Origin: an uncultured Eubacteriales bacterium
GTDB lineage: Bacteria; Bacillota; Clostridia; Christensenellales; Aristaeellaceae
DNA: 64,000 nucleotides
Direction of reading: 5' to 3'
Assembly: GCA_900542445.1 (NCBI GenBank)
Contig: UQNN01000004.1
Coordinates: 117,954-181,953, forward strand
In this document: one piece after another, positions 27,630 through 35,368 of the stretch
How the letters are laid out: each line of letters opens with the position of its first letter
Numbering within the stretch: position 1 is the first letter of the stretch
The notes under the pieces: model-generated
What the model was told of the DNA's origin: nothing
Seen by the model: only the letters and a program-made list of their open reading frames with translations
The model's database searches: none
Translations under genes and position numbers: made by a program

Positions 27630-28340
27630 ATGCGGAAACGGATTGCATCCGCGCGGGGCGACCTGACGGGCGACGGCGCGGCGGAAACCCTGATTTTATC
27701 CGGCGAGCAAAGCGCAGGATCGGCGTATTGGCAAAACATCGAGTTGACCGTCACGGACGGCAGAACGGGGCGGACCGTGCGCGTGCCGCTGGCGCACGAC
27801 GAGGGCTATGATCCGCAGCTGGTGCTGGGCAGCATGACAGCGCGGGACAGGGCCGATGTGTTGATTGCGCTGGAAACGGGTTCGAGCGGAGCGATTGGAT
27901 TGTACAGCGTGATTGCTTACCAAAACGGCGCGTATCAAATGGTATTTGACAGCGAACAATATGCAAGGCAGATGCACTATCGGGTGCGGTATCTCGATCA
28001 ATACGCCGTCCGGGCGGAGAGCGAAAACACGGGCATGGCGTATTTTATCGATCTGGCGGGGAAGGACAGCGACTATCTCGCGCAGCTTTACGATGAGAAC
28101 GGGAGGCTCAAACGCGAGCAGGAAGGGTTTGTCGATCCCGTGAGCCTGCTCTATCCGGCAGACGTGAACCGGGACGGCCTGCTGGAGCTGGTCGCCTGGC
28201 AGAGAATCAGCGGACTGTATCACGCGGACGCGCTGGGCGATTTCATCGGCACGCTGGCATGGAACGGGAGAGCCTTCGCGCTGACGACGCAGACGGTTGG
28301 GATTTTGGGCTATTCCATACCCGCTGAAAAAAGTTTTTAA
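27630..28340 (+). CDS. FG-GAP/VCBS-like repeat protein, no signal peptide
   Basis: A 236-aa protein with two calcium-loop-like motifs, DLTGDGAAETLIL near residue 11 and DVNRDGLLELVAW near 185, of the kind found in integrin-like beta-propeller blades. Between them are repeated beta strands with aromatic turns. No signal peptide or membrane segment is visible, odd for this motif class, so the protein could be intracellular or translated from an upstream start that I cannot see. ATG follows AAAGGGGGAGAG. The role is unknown. Confidence 0.65.
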   Translation: MRKRIASARGDLTGDGAAETLILSGEQSAGSAYWQNIELTVTDGRTGRTVRVPLAHDEGYDPQLVLGSMTARDRADVLIALETGSSGAIGLYSVIAYQNGAYQMVFDSEQYARQMHYRVRYLDQYAVRAESENTGMAYFIDLAGKDSDYLAQLYDENGRLKREQEGFVDPVSLLYPADVNRDGLLELVAWQRISGLYHADALGDFIGTLAWNGRAFALTTQTVGILGYSIPAEKSF

Positions 28341-28429
28341 AAAGCGGGAACTTTTTCGCCGCCTCATCCGTCTAAATGATATCGGACGACGAAGTTCGGA
28401 TGAAAATGAAGTTTCAGGAGGAAAATGAT

Positions 28430-29038
28430 ATGAAAAAGTGGATGATTCTCGCAGCGGCGATTTTGGTTGTGCTGGGCATCGGTTTTGCGGTGAAGGGCGC
28501 GAGCGACAGGAAACCGACCGTGCAGCCGAGCGAAACGGCCCTGCCGGAAGCGACGGCTGAACCGGAGCAGGCGGCGCTGACGGACGAAACGCAGACGGAG
28601 GACGGCATGACGCAGGTTTACATGCTGCATGGGCAGATTACGGAAATCACCGACGAATATCTGATGCTCGAAGGCACGGAGCAGGGGACGGTGCAGGTCA
28701 ATCTGCTGGACGACACGCTCTACGACGGTGCGATTCAGCAAAGTGAACTGGCGGTCGGACAGTATGCCGAAGTACTCTACGACGGCAAGCTGACGCGCTC
28801 CATCCCCGCGCAGGCCGCCGCGCTGGCGGTCAACATCTATCCGCTGGCGGGCACGGTGGATGAGGTGCAGGAGGACGGCCGCGTGCTTGTGACGCCGACG
28901 GATGGCGGCGCACAGGTGCTGCTCTCCCTGCCGGACAACGTGACGGTTGAGGCCGGCGAGACGGCGACATTCTATACCACGGGCGTGGCGACGATGTCCC
29001 TTCCGGCGCAGATGAACGCGATCGGGGTTGTGAAGTAA
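28430..29038 (+). CDS. Membrane-anchored or secreted protein with beta-rich domain
   Basis: A hydrophobic start (MKKWMILAAAILVVLGIGFAV) without a lipobox is followed by an acidic, Thr/Pro/Glu-rich linker to about residue 58. The rest, about 140 residues, is beta-rich and begins GQITEITDEYLMLEG, resembling DUF3221-type or OB-like extracytoplasmic domains. ATG at 28430 follows CAGGAGGAAA; a longer upstream frame has no signal character. It may be co-transcribed with the preceding gene, 90 bases away. No function is known to me. Confidence 0.65.
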   Translation: MKKWMILAAAILVVLGIGFAVKGASDRKPTVQPSETALPEATAEPEQAALTDETQTEDGMTQVYMLHGQITEITDEYLMLEGTEQGTVQVNLLDDTLYDGAIQQSELAVGQYAEVLYDGKLTRSIPAQAAALAVNIYPLAGTVDEVQEDGRVLVTPTDGGAQVLLSLPDNVTVEAGETATFYTTGVATMSLPAQMNAIGVVK

Positions 29039-29040
29039 GA

Positions 29041-29093
29041 AAAACTGAAAAGCAAACGGCGCGCTGCTTACTAAAAAGCGGCTCGCCGTTTGC
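29041..29093 (-). terminator. Terminator for the minus-strand DUF4397 gene
   Basis: GCAAACGGCG (29052-29061) and CGCCGTTTGC (29084-29093) pair perfectly. On the minus strand TTTTCAGTTTTT follows; on the plus strand the T-run is poor, although the hairpin may also protect the plus transcript. Confidence 0.7.
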
Positions 29094-29111
29094 TATTGAC
29101 GGAAAAAAGGC

Positions 29112-30116
29112 TTACCCGATCACGTCCTCCACGACCAGCGGGCTGACGGCGTTATAGCTCTGTCCGTTTTGCAGCAGATAGACCGTATAGGCGCGACCGC
29201 GCGTCACTTGCAGATAGACCGACGCGGCGGTATCGGGAAGCGGGTTCGCGCCGATGAACACGGAATCGAGCGTTTCGATATCCGAAAACGCGGGCGCGGG
29301 GAGCTGGTTGGTTTCAGCGAAGAGAAACTCATATGCGCCGGGCGCGATGCGCTTAAACGAGGCGATTTCCTTAAACCGCACGTCGGAATAGACTGCGCGG
29401 CCGTCGGGCAGAAGCACGTCGAGCGCGCCGCTGTTTCGGGCCAGGTTGCCGACGCGGAAATGCGCCGCCTGCAACGAAGTGAAGCAGCAATTATCCGTGA
29501 TACGCAGCAAATCCAGACCGCCGGGGCGGTTGATGACGGCGATGGTGAATCGGCCGCCCGCTTCAAATGGAATGGTCTTCTGGATGTAGACGTAGCCGTC
29601 CGTGCCCGTAACGGTCACGGTTTGATAGCCTGCGGCAAGGCGGACATAGGCCGAGAGCGACGCGAAGTTGAGCAGTCTGGCCGCACGGCGGTTGCCCACG
29701 TAGACGCGGAAAGCCGGATAGCCGTAGGCCGCGTTTAAGAAGCGGACGGCGGCATATGTAACCGTGGGCAGGGGCTGAATCGGTTGAACGGGTTGAATGA
29801 AGCCGCCGGGGTAAACCGGGCCGCCTTCGCCCGGATTGGGAAGGGGAATCACGGGAATCTGCGCGTTGTCGTCCGAACCGGGGTAAACCGGGCCGCCTTC
29901 GCCTGGATTGGGAAGGGGAATCACGGGAATCTGCGCGTTGTCGTCGTCGCCGGAATAAACCGGGCCGCCTTCGCCCGGATTGGGAAGGGGAATCGCTGGG
30001 ATCTGGCTGTCGTCGTCGCCGGAATAAACGGGGCCGCCCTCGCCGGGATTGGGCAATGGCGTGACGGGGGTATCCAAAACGTTTTGATTTCGTTCCATAT
30101 GGATCAGGCGGAGCAT
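29112..30116 (-). CDS. DUF4397 domain protein with N-terminal Pro/Gly/Asp repeats
   Basis: The C-terminal 210 residues show two DUF4397-like copies, with VRFLNAAYGYPAFRVYVGNR and the later FRVGNLARNSGALDVLLPDGR as repeat starts. Residues 20-110 are four tandem units built on PLPNPGEGGPVY followed by an acidic GDDD or GSDD patch. There is no signal peptide, so it may be a spore-coat or cell-surface protein exported otherwise; relatives in Clostridia are often spore-associated (weak recollection). The start is uncertain: ATG 30116 is used because GGAGGGCGGCGGAG lies upstream, with ATG 30098 as alternative. Confidence 0.7.
   Translation of the reverse strand: MLRLIHMERNQNVLDTPVTPLPNPGEGGPVYSGDDDSQIPAIPLPNPGEGGPVYSGDDDNAQIPVIPLPNPGEGGPVYPGSDDNAQIPVIPLPNPGEGGPVYPGGFIQPVQPIQPLPTVTYAAVRFLNAAYGYPAFRVYVGNRRAARLLNFASLSAYVRLAAGYQTVTVTGTDGYVYIQKTIPFEAGGRFTIAVINRPGGLDLLRITDNCCFTSLQAAHFRVGNLARNSGALDVLLPDGRAVYSDVRFKEIASFKRIAPGAYEFLFAETNQLPAPAFSDIETLDSVFIGANPLPDTAASVYLQVTRGRAYTVYLLQNGQSYNAVSPLVVEDVIG
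29805..30073 (-). repeat. In-frame tandem repeat, about 72 bp unit
   Basis: Three full units of 69, 72 and 72 bp and a partial fourth encode PLPNPGEGGPVY-type blocks. Units 2 and 3 are nearly identical at the DNA level, which points to recent duplication and possible length variation between strains. Confidence 0.85.
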
Positions 30117-30188
30117 CAAAAAACTCCGCCGCCCTCCTTTCATCGGGATACCATAGCATATTCCGAACAGGCGGGCGGCGTGAAAGGG

Positions 30189-30496
30189 TCAGGTCAGCTC
30201 GCGATATGTGCGGTGGATGATGACGGCGGCGATGATGAACGTCAGCGCGTCGGCGATGGGGAAGGAATAAAGCAGGCCGTCCAGCCCGAAAAAACGGGGA
30301 AGCAGAAGGGCGAGCCCCACGCCGAAGACAATTTCGCGAAGCAGCGAAATCAGGGTTGAGGCCAGCGCCTTGCCGAGTGGTCAACGATGTTATACAGCGC
30401 CGCGACCAGAAGCGGGATGACGCAGGGCACGGCGTATTTGCGCATGAGCGCGCCCGTCTTTTTATTTTCCAGAAAAGCATTTGTTTTTTGTTCCAA
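30189..30496 (-). pseudogene. MATE family efflux transporter, internally deleted
   Basis: Translation from TTG 30496, with AGGAGG eight bases before it, gives a MATE N-terminus (KYAVPCVIPLLVAALYNIVD) that stops after a few more codons. In the next frame the sequence continues as ASTLISLLREIVFGVGLALL and FGLDGLLYSFPIADALTF, the last two MATE helices, up to the stop at 30189. About 350 residues and one reading-frame register are missing. Promoter, attenuator and ribosome-binding site are all preserved, so the loss is recent or the leader is kept for another reason. Confidence 0.85.
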
Positions 30497-30533
30497 GGGA
30501 AAGACCTCCTTTTTTTCTGAACAAAATAAAAAA

Positions 30534-30575
30534 CGAGCAGCTTTACAACCGGTCTTACGCCTGTAAAGCTACTCG
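30534..30575 (-). promoter_or_regulatory. Leader hairpin (attenuator-like terminator) before the MATE remnant
   Basis: On the minus strand CGAGTAGCTTTACA pairs with TGTAAAGCTGCTCG across a 14-base loop and is followed by TTTTTTATTTTG. It lies between the promoter and the MATE start, so it would end most transcripts unless relieved. Such leaders control drug-efflux genes in Firmicutes. The trigger is not evident. Confidence 0.65.
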
Positions 30576-30586
30576 CTGTGGAAGAA

Positions 30587-30616
30587 ATTATAGCACTGTA
30601 AAATTGAAAAAGTCAA
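30587..30616 (-). promoter_or_regulatory. Sigma-A-type promoter of the MATE remnant
   Basis: On the minus strand TTGACT, an 18-base spacer and TATAAT. Confidence 0.75.
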
Positions 30617-30643
30617 GAAAAGAATGCTTTGTTATTTAATCCT

Positions 30644-31975
30644 TTAATCCGCCAGCGTGCCCATCGGATCCCACGGCTCAAGGACAATCGGTTCCTGAGC
30701 GGCCAGCTTGACGAGATCGCCGAGGTATTCCTTTTCAACGGCGGCCTGGAAGACATATTGGTCGAACCAGCTGTCCGAGCAGACATAGTAGCCCTTTTCG
30801 CCGTTCTTGTCGCCCCAGCTGTTTTCAATCTTCCAACGGGTCGGCTTGCCGGCTTCGTCCAGATTCACGCCGGTGAGCACCATCGCGTGGTTCATCGCGG
30901 CGAGACCGTAATCCAGCGCGTCGGTCTTATCCATCGCCAGCGGCAGACCTGTCAGCGCGGCGAAATCAAAGCTGTTGTCGTCCCAGATGCCCATCGTGCG
31001 CTCACCGTAGTGGCCGACGTCGCTGCCGAACCAGACGACCTTACCCGCCTTGAGCTGGGCGATGATGGCGGCCTTGAACTCATCCATCGTCAGGTTGAGG
31101 TGGACGACGGGGCGGCCCTCGGCGACGTTGCCCAGCAGACGGATGGTGTAGGTCTTGTGATAGGGCTTATCGGCCGTCGGGGCGTTGATGATGCTGACGA
31201 TCTGATCCAGAAGATCGCCGACATAGCGCTCGGCGAAGGTCAGCGGGGTGAGGTCCTTTTCGATGTGATAGACCTTATCCTTATCGACAAACTCAAAATC
31301 AAACGCCTTGGGCGGCTCGCCGTAGCAGCTGCACAGGAAGCCGTAAATCGCATCCAGCGCCTTGTTCTTTTCGGTCTGAATTGCGGCTTCATCGGCCTTT
31401 TCGGCAGTCATTTTGCGCAGTTTGGCGGCGGCGACTTTCAGCGCGCGATTAAGCTGCGCGTTCATGTTGCGGGTGTTGCTGCTCTGATAGGTCTCGTCGT
31501 AGACATCCTTGGGCACGACGCCGTATTTGCGGACGATGTTGGCGAACATATCCCACTGGCCGCCGTCGTGCACGCCGGTGGAAAGAATGTGCATCACGGT
31601 GCGGTCGTTCGTCGGCAGATCGGCGGTTTCCAGAATGCTCTCCAAGAAGTAATTGCAGCGCTCGAATTTATCCCAGAAAGCGAGATAGCTCTGGGAAAGT
31701 TCGAAATTCTCCAGATTGCGGGTCTGCGCGATGCGCTCGCGCAGCACGTTGGTCGCGGCGAAGAGCCAGCAGCGGCCGCTGGCTTTCTGGTTGGTGACTT
31801 CCAGCGTCGGCACCTCGACGGAGAATTTCTGGCGCATGGCGCCCGCGCCCTTGGAGCAGAAGGCGACGCTGTTCAGCTCGCTCTTGGAGAGGGCGAGTGT
31901 GGCGATGCGGCGCTCGGCGCTGGCCTCATAGTCCGCGCCGAAGCTTTGAAGCAGGGAAGAAGTAACAGGCTTCAT
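30644..31975 (-). CDS. pepC: C1B family aminopeptidase (bleomycin hydrolase type)
   Basis: Cytoplasmic papain-fold aminopeptidase that trims peptides from the N-terminus; the family also inactivates bleomycin. The catalytic Cys is in NQKASGRCWLFAATN near residue 70, His in LAAMNHAMVLTGV near 365, and Asn in WKIENSWGDKNG near 388. The 443-aa length matches PepC. The start at 31975 (MKPVTSSLLQSF) follows AAAGGA; an upstream ATG would add a tail unlike the family. It lies between the MATE remnant and a GGDEF remnant and seems intact. Confidence 0.94.
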   Translation of the reverse strand: MKPVTSSLLQSFGADYEASAERRIATLALSKSELNSVAFCSKGAGAMRQKFSVEVPTLEVTNQKASGRCWLFAATNVLRERIAQTRNLENFELSQSYLAFWDKFERCNYFLESILETADLPTNDRTVMHILSTGVHDGGQWDMFANIVRKYGVVPKDVYDETYQSSNTRNMNAQLNRALKVAAAKLRKMTAEKADEAAIQTEKNKALDAIYGFLCSCYGEPPKAFDFEFVDKDKVYHIEKDLTPLTFAERYVGDLLDQIVSIINAPTADKPYHKTYTIRLLGNVAEGRPVVHLNLTMDEFKAAIIAQLKAGKVVWFGSDVGHYGERTMGIWDDNSFDFAALTGLPLAMDKTDALDYGLAAMNHAMVLTGVNLDEAGKPTRWKIENSWGDKNGEKGYYVCSDSWFDQYVFQAAVEKEYLGDLVKLAAQEPIVLEPWDPMGTLAD

Positions 31976-32083
31976 CGGTGAATCATCCTTTCCTATCGTG
32001 TCACTGGGAATTGCTGCTTCCAGTGTACGCCTAAATGGGGAAAATGTCAATTATGGTGGACATGAAAAACAGAATGTGATACA

Positions 32084-32254
32084 ATGAAAAAACAACTCGG
32101 AGATATTTGTAAGATTTCAATAAAACCGTTTGCCGGGAATGCGGTCGGATATGCCATATATCCCAGCGAGGGCGAAGACGAAGAGCAGATTCGCGTTCTT
32201 GCGGATAAACGGATGTACGGCGATAAGGAAAGCTATAAAACAGAAAACGGGTGA
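32084..32254 (+). pseudogene. Fragment of a GGDEF (diguanylate cyclase) domain
   Basis: A 56-codon frame whose second half, VGYAIYPSEGEDEEQIRVLA followed by DKRMYGDKE, is the C-terminal end of a GGDEF domain. The GG(D/E)EF active site, all of the upstream domain and any sensor are absent, so this cannot make cyclic di-GMP. No good ribosome-binding site precedes the ATG. A terminator follows directly, apparently the original one. Confidence 0.75.
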
Positions 32255-32260
32255 ATCCAG

Positions 32261-32294
32261 GCCGGGACTGACGCGCGCAGTTCCGGCTTTTTTT
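32261..32294 (+). terminator. Terminator after the GGDEF remnant
   Basis: GCCGGGACTG pairs with CAGTTCCGGC, followed by seven T. Confidence 0.85.
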
Positions 32295-32397
32295 GAATGG
32301 GCCAGCCCAATGAGGAGGGAAATGGAAAAAATGCGTTTTCCCGGCCGGAATGGTTGTCTTTTCTTGCAGAATGGGTGAAATTGTGGTAAGATTTTAG

Positions 32398-33162
32398 ATG
32401 GGCATATATTCCAACTATCGGCTTGTGCTGAAAAGCCTGAATGATTTGCTCTACAAGGTGTATTCCGCGTTTACCGGAAGCGTCGGCAATCTGGGCGCGA
32501 CGGAAGACGGCGAATACGTCTATAAAATCTATAAACAGCTCGATTTTTTCATGTTCCTGTTTTACGGCTACATCACGGCGGGATTGGCGACGCTGTTTAA
32601 CCCGTTTATGCGGTTGATGTTCGGCGAAAGCTATCTGTTTCCGATGCGGATCGTGCTGGTGTTGATCGTGCAGTTTTACGTCAGCGGCATGCGGCAGATC
32701 AACCTGCAATTCCGCGAGGCTATGGGGCTGTTTTGGCATGACCGATACAAAGCGGTGGCGGAAGCGATCATCAACCTGGTAACGTCGCTGATTCTCGTGC
32801 AGCGTCATGGCGTGACGGGCGTGTTTCTGGGCACGATCATCAGCACGATGACGACCTGTTTCTGGGTGGAACCGTATGTGCTGATGAAATATGGCATCAA
32901 AACGGATTGGCAAAGCAAGCTGAAAACCTATTTTGCGGATTATGGCCGCCGGACGGCAACGGTGCTTGTCGGTGGTTTGCTGGGATATGGGCTTTTTGCA
33001 AGACATATCGATACAGTTATGATGTTTATTTTAAAGGGCGTTGGGTTTACAATGGCTTATGGCGCGCTGGTTCTGGCTGTATTTGGAAGAACGGCTGAGT
33101 TCCGGGCGCTGTTTGAACAGGGAAAGCGAATTATCGGCCGCAAAATGAGCAAAGGCAAATGA
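32398..33162 (+). pseudogene. 5'-truncated polysaccharide flippase (Wzx/PST family)
   Basis: The 254-aa frame starts MGIYSNYRLVLKSLNDLLYK, which in full Wzx-type flippases is an internal loop near the middle (VGIYSNYR...). Only the C-terminal six or so membrane segments remain. No ribosome-binding site or promoter precedes it. It is GC-richer than the complete flippase at 48453-49952 and aligns with it only loosely, so it is not a recent duplicate. It looks like what remains of an older surface-polysaccharide locus at this site. Confidence 0.75.
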
Positions 33163-33216
33163 TAAAAGCGTTGCGTCGGTCGGGGCGGCGCTTTTCCATA
33201 AAGGGGAGTGACAGAT

Positions 33217-33615
33217 ATGACGGATATCCAAGAAATGAGCGTGCGGCAGCTCCATAAGGCGCCCGGCGAGGACACACTTTGGGCCTGCGTGGAAGCGTTT
33301 CAGAACGAAAGATTCCGAACCGTGTCCGGTCTTCCGTACAGCTATCATTTGAAAATCGGGCGCAGAGGCGTATATACCAAAGAGCTTTTTGTGGATAGGC
33401 GCGAAAAGAGCAAAAGCATCACGTGGAAAACGGTCATGCAGGCATTTGAGGCGGTGCGGCAGGAGAAAAAGGAACGGCCGTTGATCGCCAGACCCAAGGC
33501 GCTGGGAGATGTACGCGGCATTTCATACATTTATCCGATTTTTTACAGAATCGGTTTGATTGATGTGCCGGAAAAATTTGGGCAGAACATGGAAGAGGAA
33601 GAGCCGGACAAGTGA
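33217..33615 (+). CDS. Conserved-looking hypothetical protein (132 aa)
   Basis: I cannot name the family. The protein starts MTDIQEMSVRQLHKAPGEDT and is soluble, basic in the middle (EKSKSITWKTVMQAF) and ends in an acidic tail. The sequence looks like a compact alpha/beta domain with a GDVRGISYIYPIFYRIG stretch near the C-terminus. The ATG follows AAGGGGAG by eight bases; an in-frame GTG three codons upstream is possible. A terminator follows. It is the last GC-rich gene before the AT-rich polysaccharide island. Confidence 0.6.
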   Translation: MTDIQEMSVRQLHKAPGEDTLWACVEAFQNERFRTVSGLPYSYHLKIGRRGVYTKELFVDRREKSKSITWKTVMQAFEAVRQEKKERPLIARPKALGDVRGISYIYPIFYRIGLIDVPEKFGQNMEEEEPDK

Positions 33616-33619
33616 GAAA

Positions 33620-33664
33620 CAGCCTTTGAATTGCGCTGAAAAGACGAGATTCGAGGCTTTTTTA
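33620..33664 (+). terminator. Terminator at the left edge of the polysaccharide island
   Basis: AGCCTTTGAAT and ATTCGAGGCT arms with one or two mismatches, followed by TTTTTTAA. Confidence 0.55.
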
Positions 33665-33851
33665 ATGAGCGGAAGAATGTGGAAGACAACGCGGTTATGC
33701 CGCCCAAAGCATAAGCGGGGAACAACACGAAGAAAAAGCGACGAAAGAGGAGGATGAGAGGATAAAACGCATGCGGAAACGAGATGATTTGTTGGCGCGA
33801 AGCCGATACAAAAAACGGAGAAAGGCAAACATAATGCTTGAGCGCAAATCA

Positions 33852-33858
33852 TGTCGAA
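33852..33858 (+). promoter_or_regulatory. Spo0A-box-like heptamer upstream of the island promoter
   Basis: TGTCGAA lies 30 bases upstream of the -35 box at 33889. One exact heptamer is weak evidence, because several are expected by chance in 64 kb. Confidence 0.2.
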
Positions 33859-33888
33859 AAAAACAGGGTGTTTGATAAGGGTTACAAC

Positions 33889-33918
33889 TTGACAAGTACA
33901 AAGGAAGAATACTATAAT
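33889..33918 (+). promoter_or_regulatory. Main promoter of the polysaccharide operon
   Basis: TTGACA, an 18-base spacer and TATAAT, with no other good promoter until the far end of the operon. The transcript would carry a leader of about 360 bases. Confidence 0.8.
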
Positions 33919-33924
33919 ATAGAA

Positions 33925-34286
33925 GGTAAAATCAAATGTTATCAATAATGAAACGGGCGTGTGAGACAGAACGATTTTGACGCGCAGGGCAACAAGAAAG
34001 ACAATCGGATTGAAACGGAATAAACGGCGCTCTGATAGCGGCAGGCAGAAAGCGGAGGCTGAACACGATGAAAACAGGTTTGGCGAAAAAGTTGGAAGTG
34101 CCTTATCCAAAAATGAAAGCCTGATGGCATGCGTTGAGTGTGTCACAGGCTTTTGCTGTTTGTAATGAGGAAGCGGGTCAGAGAGACGACTGACGTATAT
34201 ATAATGGAAAAAGGGGAAAGCGAGAGGGACGGCGGGTTTCTGTGGCTGGGGGAGTATATAGCAATTTTTAAATTGGAGGATCATAG
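33925..34286 (+). promoter_or_regulatory. Long 5' leader of the polysaccharide operon with a possible leader peptide and terminator
   Basis: No protein gene of normal size is supported here. An 18-codon frame at 34068-34124 (MKTGLAKKLEVPYPKMKA) has GGAGG nine bases upstream. Its stop codon lies in the left arm of a hairpin (AAAGCCTG 34116-34123, CAGGCTTT 34146-34153) that is followed by TTTTGCTGTTTG. This could be an attenuator or a loading site for a LoaP/NusG-type antiterminator, which often serve long polysaccharide operons. No gene for such a factor is in the window. Confidence 0.4.
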
Positions 34287-35336
34287 ATGAGTAACGTCAT
34301 GCTGGAAAATAAAACAATTCTGGTCACAGGTGCAGCTGGTTTTATTGGCGCTAACCTTGTGAAACGGATTTATCAGGAAGCTCCTTCGGCTACCGTTATT
34401 GGCATCGACAATATGAATGCCTATTATGATGTGGCATTGAAAGAGTTCCGCTTGAATGAGCTGGCCAAGTATCCCACATTTACTTTTGTCAAAGGCAACA
34501 TCGCTGATAAGGAACTGATCACTGAGCTGTTCGAGAAGTACAAGCCGTCTGTGGTTGTCAACCTTGCGGCACAGGCTGGTGTGCGCTACTCCATCACCAA
34601 CCCGGAGGCCTATGTGGAATCGAACTTGGTCGGCTTCTTTAATATTCTTGAAGCATGCCGCCATTGTGAGAGTTTGGAGCACTTGGTGTATGCTTCTTCT
34701 TCCAGCGTTTACGGTTCCAACAAGAAGGTTCCGTACAGCACCGACGACAAGGTGGATAATCCGGTTTCCCTCTATGCGGCAACCAAGAAATCCAATGAGT
34801 TGATGGCACACGCGTACTCCAAGCTCTATAACATTCCATCCACTGGCCTGAGATTCTTTACGGTCTATGGTCCGGCGGGTCGTCCTGACATGGCTTACTT
34901 CGGATTCACCAACAAGCTGGTGAAGGGTGAAACCATCAAGATCTTCAACTATGGCAACTGCAAGCGTGACTTTACTTATGTGGATGACATTGTCGAGGGC
35001 GTTGTCCGCGTGATGAAGAAAGCACCGGACAAGAAGAATGGCGAAGATGGTCTGCCGATTCCGCCGTATGCAGTTTACAACATCGGCAATCAGAATCCGG
35101 AGAACCTGCTGGACTTCGTGCAGATTCTGAGTGAGGAGCTGGTTAGAGCAAAGGTTCTGCCGGAAGATTACGACTTCGAGGCACACAAGGAACTGGTTCC
35201 GATGCAGCCGGGTGATGTGCCTGTGACCTATGCAGATACCAGTGCATTGGAGCGTGACTTCGGATACAAGCCGAGCACAAGTTTGAGAACTGGTTTGCGG
35301 AAGTTCGCTGAGTGGTACACAGAATTTTATAAATAA
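34287..35336 (+). CDS. UDP-glucuronate 4-epimerase
   Basis: Short-chain dehydrogenase that interconverts UDP-GlcA and UDP-GalA. TGAAGFIGANL near residue 14 is the NAD-binding glycine motif. AAQAGVRYSITNPEAYVESN is the hallmark of the GlcA epimerase group (LpsL/CapI type). SSSSVYG gives the catalytic Ser region, YAATKKSNE the YxxxK pair, and GRPDMAYFGFTNKLV a further family stretch. ATG follows TTGGAGGA. It is the first gene of the operon and works with ugd at 38897, which supplies its substrate. Base composition is intermediate between the core genome and the AT-rich neighbours. Confidence 0.88.
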   Translation: MSNVMLENKTILVTGAAGFIGANLVKRIYQEAPSATVIGIDNMNAYYDVALKEFRLNELAKYPTFTFVKGNIADKELITELFEKYKPSVVVNLAAQAGVRYSITNPEAYVESNLVGFFNILEACRHCESLEHLVYASSSSVYGSNKKVPYSTDDKVDNPVSLYAATKKSNELMAHAYSKLYNIPSTGLRFFTVYGPAGRPDMAYFGFTNKLVKGETIKIFNYGNCKRDFTYVDDIVEGVVRVMKKAPDKKNGEDGLPIPPYAVYNIGNQNPENLLDFVQILSEELVRAKVLPEDYDFEAHKELVPMQPGDVPVTYADTSALERDFGYKPSTSLRTGLRKFAEWYTEFYK

Positions 35337-35368
35337 TAAATAAAACAAGAAGAGGAATTGAAAAAGTT

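Noticed and set aside
29805..30073. Regular repeats that might be taken for a CRISPR array
   Set aside because: Units are contiguous without unique spacers and code in frame for PLPNPGEGGPVY blocks of a protein.
33523..34284. 253-codon minus-strand frame in the leader region of the polysaccharide operon
   Set aside because: It crosses the end of the plus-strand gene at 33217, a terminator and the main promoter, has no ribosome-binding site and looks like random Phe/Leu/Ser-rich translation of A-rich DNA.
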